From: Vibrio pomeroyi | GTDB lineage: Bacteria > Pseudomonadota > Gammaproteobacteria > Enterobacterales > Vibrionaceae | Length of the DNA: 64,000 bases | Direction of reading: 5' to 3' | Assembly: GCF_024347595.1 (NCBI RefSeq) | Contig: NZ_AP025506.1 | Span: 310,001-374,000, forward strand | In this document: positions 58,065-64,000 of the stretch, in pieces | Position numbering within the stretch: the stretch's first letter is position 1 | How the letters are laid out: each line of letters begins with the position of its first letter | Position numbers and translations under genes: made by a program | The notes under the pieces: model-generated | What the model saw: the letters and a program-made list of their open reading frames with translations, nothing else | Told to the model about the DNA's origin: nothing | Database searches by the model: none

Positions 58065-58880
58065 TTATTTATCAGCGTTGTGACTGTCATGCAGCCAGTT
58101 TGCCATGTCGACAAACTGCTCGAGCGTTAAGTTCTCAGGGCGCATGCTAGGATTGATACCAAGCTCTTCAAGCACTTCCTTATCAATTAAGCTCTTGTAG
58201 CAGTTACGAACCGTTTTACGACGTTGGTTAAAGCCTTCACGACAAACACGATCTAACCATTTTAGATCTTTTGCTGGGTAAGGTAACACTTCATATGGTT
58301 GTAGGCGTACAACTGCAGAGTCTACTTTCGGTGGCGGAACGAAAGCCGTTGGTGGCACTTCCAGCACTGGCGTTACTTTGCAGTAGTATTGAGCCATTAC
58401 AGTAAGACGACCGTAAGCTTTGCTGCCAGGGCCTGCTGCCAAACGGTTAACCACTTCTTTTTGAAGCATAAAGTGCATATCTTGTACGTCTTTATGGAAT
58501 TCAAAAAGGTGGAACATCAAAGGTGTAGAGATGTTGTATGGCAAGTTACCAAAGATGCGTAGCTTATTGTTTGGCTTAACAAGCTCTTGGAAGTCGAACT
58601 TCATCGCATCGCCTTCGCGGATTGTTAGCTTGTCAGCTAAATCCGGATGGTTACGAAGACGTTCTGCAAGGTCTCTATCCAATTCGATAACAGTAAATTT
58701 ATCGACAAGCTTACCTACAGGCTCAGTAATAGCGCCAAGGCCTGGGCCGATTTCTACTAGGTTTTGACCTGGTAGTGGGTTAATGCTCGATACGATGCCA
58801 TCAATAATGTATGGATCGTTAAGGAAGTTTTGACCAAAACGTTTACGCGCTTTGTGTCCTAAGTGGACATCATTTCTCAT
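58065..58880 (-). CDS. rsmA: 16S rRNA dimethyladenosine transferase RsmA (KsgA)
   Basis: RsmA dimethylates A1518 and A1519 of 16S rRNA late in 30S assembly. The 271-residue protein has FGQNFLND (near 15), the SAM-binding [15 protein letters not shown] (near 40) and the catalytic NLPYNIS (near 113). The ATG overlaps the pdxA stop in ATGA, so translation is coupled to pdxA. Confidence 0.97.
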   Translation of the reverse strand: MRNDVHLGHKARKRFGQNFLNDPYIIDGIVSSINPLPGQNLVEIGPGLGAITEPVGKLVDKFTVIELDRDLAERLRNHPDLADKLTIREGDAMKFDFQELVKPNNKLRIFGNLPYNISTPLMFHLFEFHKDVQDMHFMLQKEVVNRLAAGPGSKAYGRLTVMAQYYCKVTPVLEVPPTAFVPPPKVDSAVVRLQPYEVLPYPAKDLKWLDRVCREGFNQRRKTVRNCYKSLIDKEVLEELGINPSMRPENLTLEQFVDMANWLHDSHNADK

Positions 58881-59866
58881 TGCTTTTTCTCTACTAATTC
58901 AATGGCGTGCGTGAGCGCTGTTCTAAAGCTCCCTGTATCGGCTTGGCCTTTCCCTGCCAAGTCTAAGGCGGTACCGTGGTCGACTGATGTGCGAATAAAC
59001 GGTAAGCCAAGCGTGATGTTCACTGAGCGACCAAACCCTTTGTATTTCAATACCGGGAGTACTTGGTCGTGATACATACCTAAAACAGCATCTGCATCTT
59101 GCAAATATTTTTCATTAAAGATGGTGTCTGCTGGCAATGGGCCAACTAAATTGATGCCATCTTTTTGGCGAATTTTTTCTAGCGTAGGGGTGATGGTTTC
59201 TATTTCTTCACGACCCAAACAACCATCTTCACCTGCATGTGGATTCAAGCCACATACGTAGATAGTTGGTTTCTCAATAGCAAACTTTTCAACCAAGTCT
59301 TTATTCAGAATCGCAATAATTTGCTCTAATCTGTCTTCGGTTACGGCTTGAGATACATAAGCTAGTGGGATATGTGTTGTTACTAGCGCAACACGCAGCC
59401 CTTCAGTTGCCAACATCATCACCACGAGCGGTGTATTGGACTTCTCTGCAAAGAACTCAGTATGGCCGCTAAAAGCAACGCCAGCTCGGTTAATTACACC
59501 CTTGTGAACAGGGCCGGTGACAATAGCATCAAATTCATCATTCATACAGCCAATTGCTGCGGTTTCTAAAGTATTTAATACGTAATGACCGTTAGCCTCG
59601 TTGAGTTGGCCAGCAGTAGCCGTTTCAGCGAGTGGAACATGTTTCACAACCAGTGTGCCAGAGCGTTGTGGTTGCTTAGCCGCATCTGCGTCGTAGTCCA
59701 GCAGCTCTACGTCAATACCTAGGATTTTCGCTCGCTCGGCTAGCAGTTTCTTATCGGCACAAACCACGAGTTGATGAGGCCAGCTCTCTTGAGATAGAGC
59801 CAGAGTTAAATCTGGTCCTATCCCTGCTGGTTCACCCGCGGTAATGACAATGCGTTTAGTTGTCAT
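58877..59866 (-). CDS. pdxA: 4-hydroxythreonine-4-phosphate dehydrogenase
   Basis: PdxA oxidises 4-phosphohydroxy-threonine in pyridoxal phosphate synthesis. The protein begins [20 protein letters not shown] and contains metal-binding histidines in FSGHTEFFA and [16 protein letters not shown] use ATG 59866, giving 329 residues as in E. coli; an in-frame upstream ATG at 59899 lies inside surA. It overlaps surA by 11 bases and rsmA by 4. Confidence 0.96.
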   Translation of the reverse strand: MTTKRIVITAGEPAGIGPDLTLALSQESWPHQLVVCADKKLLAERAKILGIDVELLDYDADAAKQPQRSGTLVVKHVPLAETATAGQLNEANGHYVLNTLETAAIGCMNDEFDAIVTGPVHKGVINRAGVAFSGHTEFFAEKSNTPLVVMMLATEGLRVALVTTHIPLAYVSQAVTEDRLEQIIAILNKDLVEKFAIEKPTIYVCGLNPHAGEDGCLGREEIETITPTLEKIRQKDGINLVGPLPADTIFNEKYLQDADAVLGMYHDQVLPVLKYKGFGRSVNITLGLPFIRTSVDHGTALDLAGKGQADTGSFRTALTHAIELVEKKQ

Positions 59867-61151
59867 CTTGGTCGCCCTCAACCATTTCAACAAAGGCACT
59901 TGCTCTTACTTCTTGTAACCAAGCACCAGCTTCTTCGTTGAACTTACGGTTAAATAAAATTTGGTAAGCCTTGTTCTTCAACGCTGAATCCGTACGGTCA
60001 ACCTCACGACGGTCAAGAACTTCAACGATGTGCCAGCCATGAACGGTCTTAAATGGCGCGCTGATTTTTCCTTCAGGTAGCGTTTCTACTTGGTGCTTGA
60101 ATTCTGGTACGTACAAGTCAGGTGTTTGATAGCCTAGCTCGCCGTCTTGAACCGCTGAACCCGGATCTTGGCTGTATTGTTGAGCGAGGTCACCGAAGCT
60201 CGCTTCACCAGCATTTACGCGGCGTGTGATTTCTTCAAGTTGCTCCTTCGCGCCATCATCACTTAGGATCACCGTAGGCTTAATCAAAATATGGCGTGCA
60301 TTCACCTCAGTTACCGCTACGGTTTCTAGGCCTTTCACATCTTCAATTTTTAGAATGTGGAAGCCAACACCGCTACGGAATGGGCCAATGATGCTGCCTT
60401 TGTTCTGCATTTTGATTTGGTCTGCAAAGATGGTTGGCATCTCTTCTTTACGCATCCAACCCCAATCACCGCCTTGCAGTGCTTTAGGGCCCTTAGAGTA
60501 AGTATAAGCCATGGTGCTGAAGTCTTTGCCTGAGTTTAGTTCTTCAACTAAATCTTTAGCTTGAGCTTCTAGCTCTTCTTTTGTTTGATCATCATTAAAG
60601 CGAAGTTGAATGTGACCAATTTTGTATTGAACCGTCGCGTTAGTCTCTTGCGCTAAGATGTCTGCAAGGTTATCGACTTCTGCTGGAAGAATGTTGATAC
60701 GACGACGAACGAGCGCGTTACGAGCTTCGCTTGCTGCGATCTCTTTTCTTACTTGCTCACGAAATGCATTGTAGCTCAGGCCTTCTTCAGCAACCGATGC
60801 GGTAAGTTGTTCTACGGTTTGGTTGTTGTCTTTCGCGATGCCTTCGATTGCTTGATCAAGTCGGGCATCATCAATACGAACCCCGATACGTTCCGCTTCT
60901 TGAGTTTGAATCGTATCGATGATCAGTTTTTCTAGCACTTGTTCATTCAACACATCTTGTGACGGTAATGTTTGACCACTTTTCTTAGCGTTTGCGCGTA
61001 GCGTTTTCATCGAAGCATCGATGTCACTTTGCAAAATCACGCCTTCGTTCACGATCACTTTTACGCTATCTAGTTCAACCGGGGCTGCGTAGCTTGTTGA
61101 TAAAGTAAAAGCTGCTGCGATAGCTATTAATGTGCGTTTCCACAATGTCAT
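59856..61151 (-). CDS. surA: Periplasmic chaperone and peptidyl-prolyl isomerase SurA
   Basis: SurA guides unfolded outer-membrane proteins, including LptD, across the periplasm. The 431-residue protein has a signal peptide ([22 protein letters not shown]), an N-terminal chaperone domain ([20 protein letters not shown]), two parvulin domains ([11 protein letters not shown]... and [14 protein letters not shown]...[11 protein letters not shown]) and a C-terminal helix. It lies 43 bases after lptD, which it helps assemble. Confidence 0.97.
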   Translation of the reverse strand: MTLWKRTLIAIAAAFTLSTSYAAPVELDSVKVIVNEGVILQSDIDASMKTLRANAKKSGQTLPSQDVLNEQVLEKLIIDTIQTQEAERIGVRIDDARLDQAIEGIAKDNNQTVEQLTASVAEEGLSYNAFREQVRKEIAASEARNALVRRRINILPAEVDNLADILAQETNATVQYKIGHIQLRFNDDQTKEELEAQAKDLVEELNSGKDFSTMAYTYSKGPKALQGGDWGWMRKEEMPTIFADQIKMQNKGSIIGPFRSGVGFHILKIEDVKGLETVAVTEVNARHILIKPTVILSDDGAKEQLEEITRRVNAGEASFGDLAQQYSQDPGSAVQDGELGYQTPDLYVPEFKHQVETLPEGKISAPFKTVHGWHIVEVLDRREVDRTDSALKNKAYQILFNRKFNEEAGAWLQEVRASAFVEMVEGDQDDN

Positions 61152-61194
61152 GTGTAATCCTTTAAATTTACTGATGTTTTATCAATAAAGAAAA

Positions 61195-63558
61195 TTAGTT
61201 GTTTAAGAAGAATGGACGACCGTAGCTGAGAGAGTTATCAGAACTACTTTCTCCAAGAGCACCGGAATCAGAGCCTATGTTGGTACCGAAACCAACAATA
61301 CCGAAGTTCACACTGAAGTTGTTTTCATATTCAGGTGTGGTATTTGGAACACTAATGTTATTCGTTAAACGATTACTATAGGTAAAGCCGATGTACCAAC
61401 AATCCGATCTGTAATTTAAACGAGCTAACCATTCTAGATCTTCTTGTGTGGTCAAGTCATAGAAGTATTGAGCACTAGTGCTCCATTTCGGTGAAATTTG
61501 ATAAGCACCAAGTAAGCCGGCTTGTGAAATACCATCTTTTGTTATTGATGATACGTCAAAATCTACAGTTTCATTTATGTATTCTTCTGTAACGTAGCGG
61601 TAGTTGGTTTGTATATAGCCGCCTGCAAAACGGTACTCTAGTGTGCTGTTAGCAAGTTGCATCGAAGATGAATCAATGTCGTATTGCACACCGCCATGGT
61701 AGAAAAGATAATCATCATAATTGAAGTCCATTTCAATAGCCCAAGATGAATAATTAGTTTTATCACTTGAGTCTTCGCTGCTTAAAGTTTGCTTTGCATC
61801 TTTATCAAAATAGAAAATTTGACCAAAGGAGATGTTTAAGCGCTCTCGGTACTCATCATCAAAAAAGCGAGATGATGCGCCATAGCTAATTTGATTTGCT
61901 GACGCAATACGGTCTACCCCACTGTATTTTCGGCTCCGAAATAGACCATAGTAATCGGTTTGAAGTAGTGTTGTATCGTAAAGACCAATTTCACTTTGAT
62001 CTTGTTCCGGAACATACAAATACTGAACCTGTGGCTCTAATGTTTGAGTGTAGTTGCCGACAATTGTGGTATCACGCTCTAGCACGATACCCGCGTGGCT
62101 CCTAAATTCAGGTATTACACGAGATGTCGTATCTTCAAGACCGTAGTATGGGTTCTTGTCTGTTGTTCCCGGAATAAATTCATTAGTCGTATCTACTCCA
62201 TCAAGGTCTTGCTGATAGTATGTACCAAGTAATCGAGCTTCGGTTGTCCAAGTACCCCAAGTATTACCTACCGGGACGGTTATCCCTGGCTCAACGTGTA
62301 CACGAGTAGCAGAAGGCTTACCTGAAGCGTCGGTATCAAAGAGAGAGACATGGCTGATCATGTCGAAGTCTAAGTAATCCATTACCTCTGGAGCATAATA
62401 GTTATACTCGAGTTGTGGCATTAGTCGATAAGGTAAATTATTCGTTGTATCGGTTAGGACTTGGAAATCTCGGACAAGCACCGATGCATCCCAGTTTTGA
62501 GAACGGTAAGTCGCTTTACCTTCTTGAAGTAACTGGCCATCTTCACGGTTACCAATGCTGCTTGAACTCACATCAGTGAAGTAATCGATGTCACTGACTT
62601 TTGAGTAATCAATCTCAAATAACCAAGATTGCTGGAATATTCCTGAGTGTTCTAGTTGAGCACCCCATCGGTCACCTTTCTCTTCGAACTTTTTATCGTC
62701 GGGTAGGTATTCAGATTTGATGCTACCCGAACCAAAGTCACTCAAGTAGCGGAATTTACTGTTAAGTTGCGTGCCACGCTCTTGCATGTACTTGAATGTG
62801 GTTTCCAAGTCGTAATTTGGAGCTAAGTTCCAATACACAGGAATCTCAGCTTCGAAGCCATCACTTGAACCGTATGAAACCGTTGGATACAAGAATCCGG
62901 TTTTACGTGTGTCGCCGACAGGTACGGTCAAGTAAGGCAAGTAAAAGACAGGAACGCTTTGGATCTCAAAACGCGGATTATAGAAAGTGGCTTGTTCTTC
63001 ATCTTGATCGACGCTGATACTTGAAGCTCTTAGGCGCCAAGCGTTGTCACCGATAGGGCAAGAGGTGATTGAGCCATCTTCAATTTCGTAAACAGCTTTG
63101 CCTGTCTTAGATATGTATACCGCATCACCACGGCCTGGTTCACAAAGAAATTCGTAATCGGTGTTTTCTAGCGTCATTTCATCTGTGGTCAGATTGTTAG
63201 TCGCTCTATCCGACACCGACTTAATTTGACCGTCACTAAAGTTTACGTTGCCTTCAGCTACAACGATGTTTTCTTGTTGGTGAAGCGTTACATTATCGGC
63301 AAGGATAGTCTTGTTTCCTTGCGTAACTCTTACATCACCTGAATATATTGCCTTGTCACCATTGATAGCCTCTAAGCGATCTGATTCCACATGAGCGGGC
63401 AGTTGTGTCTCGTTTTCGGCAGCGGGTTCGATCAAGCATTGATCTATAGAGGGCATTTCCTGCACACTACTATCGGTTATTGTTTCAGCTTGAGTTGTCG
63501 ACACGTATAAAGCGGTGCTTATAGACGCGGCTAACAAGGTGCGGGAAAAACATTGCAT
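61195..63558 (-). CDS. lptD: LPS-assembly outer-membrane protein LptD
   Basis: LptD with LptE inserts LPS into the outer leaflet. The 787-residue protein has a signal peptide (about 1-24), a periplasmic beta-jellyroll ([20 protein letters not shown]) and a C-terminal 26-strand barrel from about residue 200. Mature cysteines are Cys41, Cys139, Cys167 and Cys720; the last is single (SDCWY), whereas E. coli has two adjacent cysteines there. It heads the lptD-surA-pdxA-rsmA block and is divergent from djlA. Confidence 0.96.
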   Translation of the reverse strand: MQCFSRTLLAASISTALYVSTTQAETITDSSVQEMPSIDQCLIEPAAENETQLPAHVESDRLEAINGDKAIYSGDVRVTQGNKTILADNVTLHQQENIVVAEGNVNFSDGQIKSVSDRATNNLTTDEMTLENTDYEFLCEPGRGDAVYISKTGKAVYEIEDGSITSCPIGDNAWRLRASSISVDQDEEQATFYNPRFEIQSVPVFYLPYLTVPVGDTRKTGFLYPTVSYGSSDGFEAEIPVYWNLAPNYDLETTFKYMQERGTQLNSKFRYLSDFGSGSIKSEYLPDDKKFEEKGDRWGAQLEHSGIFQQSWLFEIDYSKVSDIDYFTDVSSSSIGNREDGQLLQEGKATYRSQNWDASVLVRDFQVLTDTTNNLPYRLMPQLEYNYYAPEVMDYLDFDMISHVSLFDTDASGKPSATRVHVEPGITVPVGNTWGTWTTEARLLGTYYQQDLDGVDTTNEFIPGTTDKNPYYGLEDTTSRVIPEFRSHAGIVLERDTTIVGNYTQTLEPQVQYLYVPEQDQSEIGLYDTTLLQTDYYGLFRSRKYSGVDRIASANQISYGASSRFFDDEYRERLNISFGQIFYFDKDAKQTLSSEDSSDKTNYSSWAIEMDFNYDDYLFYHGGVQYDIDSSSMQLANSTLEYRFAGGYIQTNYRYVTEEYINETVDFDVSSITKDGISQAGLLGAYQISPKWSTSAQYFYDLTTQEDLEWLARLNYRSDCWYIGFTYSNRLTNNISVPNTTPEYENNFSVNFGIVGFGTNIGSDSGALGESSSDNSLSYGRPFFLNN

Positions 63559-63624
63559 GAAGTTGAACTATCCTGTGTCACTAGATGAAGGGTTGATCTA
63601 GTATCAATCCAATTAATAAAGCAT

Positions 63625-63644
63625 TTTCCTTATGATAAAGGAAA
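63625..63644. repeat. Short palindrome in the lptD-djlA intergenic region
   Basis: TTTCCTT (63625-63631) and AAGGAAA (63638-63644) are perfect complements with a six-base loop. Placed between divergent genes, it may be an operator or chance; nothing further supports it. Confidence 0.35.
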
Positions 63645-63707
63645 TATTAGCATTCAGCACCATAAGACAGCAGTACTCAGATAAAATTCATAGATAGAGA
63701 ACACATA

Positions 63708-64000
63708 ATGCAAATATTTGGCAAAATTTTGGGCGCTTTTTTTGGCTTTTTATTTGGAGGTCCGCTTGGTCTAATTTTTGGCCTATTTTTAGGGCACCAA
63801 TTCGATAAAGCTCGTCGATTGACCCAATCGGGTTTTAATACATCTGGTTTTGGACGAGGGCCAAGCCAAGCCGAGAGGCAAAATGAGTTTTTCAAATCTG
63901 CTTTTGCGGTTATGGGACATGTTGCTAAAGCCAAGGGGCAGGTTACGCCAGAAGAGATTCAGCTCGCTTCTACAATGATGGAGCGTATGAACCTGCATGG
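63708..64000 (+). CDS. djlA: Co-chaperone DjlA, 5' part (truncated by window edge)
   Basis: The frame from ATG 63708 runs to the right edge (97 codons). It begins MQIFGKILGAFFGFLFGGPL then GLIFGLFLGHQFDKARR, the Gly-rich membrane helix unique to DjlA, followed by the start of the TerB-like domain (NEFFKSAFAVMGHVAKAKGQ). DjlA is a membrane-anchored DnaJ-type co-chaperone of DnaK that modulates envelope stress; the J domain lies outside. Position beside lptD is as in E. coli. Confidence 0.93.
   Translation, partial: MQIFGKILGAFFGFLFGGPLGLIFGLFLGHQFDKARRLTQSGFNTSGFGRGPSQAERQNEFFKSAFAVMGHVAKAKGQVTPEEIQLASTMMERMNLH

Noticed and set aside
63677..63934. Minus-strand frame opposite djlA
   Set aside because: The plus strand encodes a clear DjlA N-terminus; the opposite frame is Lys/Pro-rich and unlike any family I know.

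Overview
The window is chromosomal DNA of a Vibrio species. The gene order matches the V. cholerae neighbourhood I know (pglL-uvrA-galU-qstR-ssb-csrD/mshH-msh operon-mreBCD), and the proteins look like marine vibrios; I would guess a Splendidus-clade relative, but this is inferred from general resemblance and was not tested. Coding density is high. I see no insertion sequence, prophage, integron, CRISPR array, tRNA or rRNA.

Left end (1-6.3 kb): the 5' part of a PglL/WaaL-type O-oligosaccharyltransferase, the excision-repair gene uvrA behind a LexA box, galU, the competence regulator qstR and ssb. Next (6.3-25.4 kb) comes the complete mannose-sensitive haemagglutinin (MSHA) type IV pilus locus. 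csrD (mshH) is followed by a secretory half, mshI-J-K-L-M-N-E-G-F (PilM/N/O/P-like proteins, secretin, ATPases and platform), and a structural half, mshB-A-C-D-O-P-Q (major and minor pilins and the very large surface protein MshQ). Neighbouring genes mostly overlap or sit a few bases apart, with a new promoter region before mshB and a terminator after the major pilin mshA.

The envelope and RNA block (25.4-36.4 kb) is mreB-mreC-mreD-maf-rng-yhdP-nitrilase-tldD, the usual gammaproteobacterial cell-shape operon and its downstream partners. The most unusual protein here is Maf, which carries five tandem 7-residue copies of its SDTVVVS active-site strand.

From 36.5 to 49.0 kb lie a PIN-PhoH ATPase (minus), rapA (plus), an Nramp-like carrier lacking the canonical metal motif (minus), rluA and a D-2-hydroxyacid dehydrogenase (plus). 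These are followed by a minus-strand TAXI-type TRAP transporter (binding protein, fused permease) with a universal stress protein downstream. A CRP-like site lies upstream of the TRAP genes and another upstream of rapA.

The right part (49.3-64.0 kb) is housekeeping: argR divergent from mdh, a 64-residue protein of unknown function, ispB divergent from rplU-rpmA, obgE, the yjjPB exporter pair, folA, and the convergent block apaH-apaG-rsmA-pdxA-surA-lptD. The 5' end of djlA runs off the right edge. This block couples LPS and outer-membrane protein assembly (lptD, surA) to vitamin B6 synthesis and rRNA methylation through overlapping genes.

I did not find a clearly new multi-gene system. The best leads are the Maf repeat expansion, a tandem repeat that carries the mreC ribosome-binding site, hairpins in the mreB-mreC mRNA, the Nramp-like carrier, an Ala/Ser/Thr-rich pilin tail near a glycosylation ligase, and several unexplained inverted repeats.
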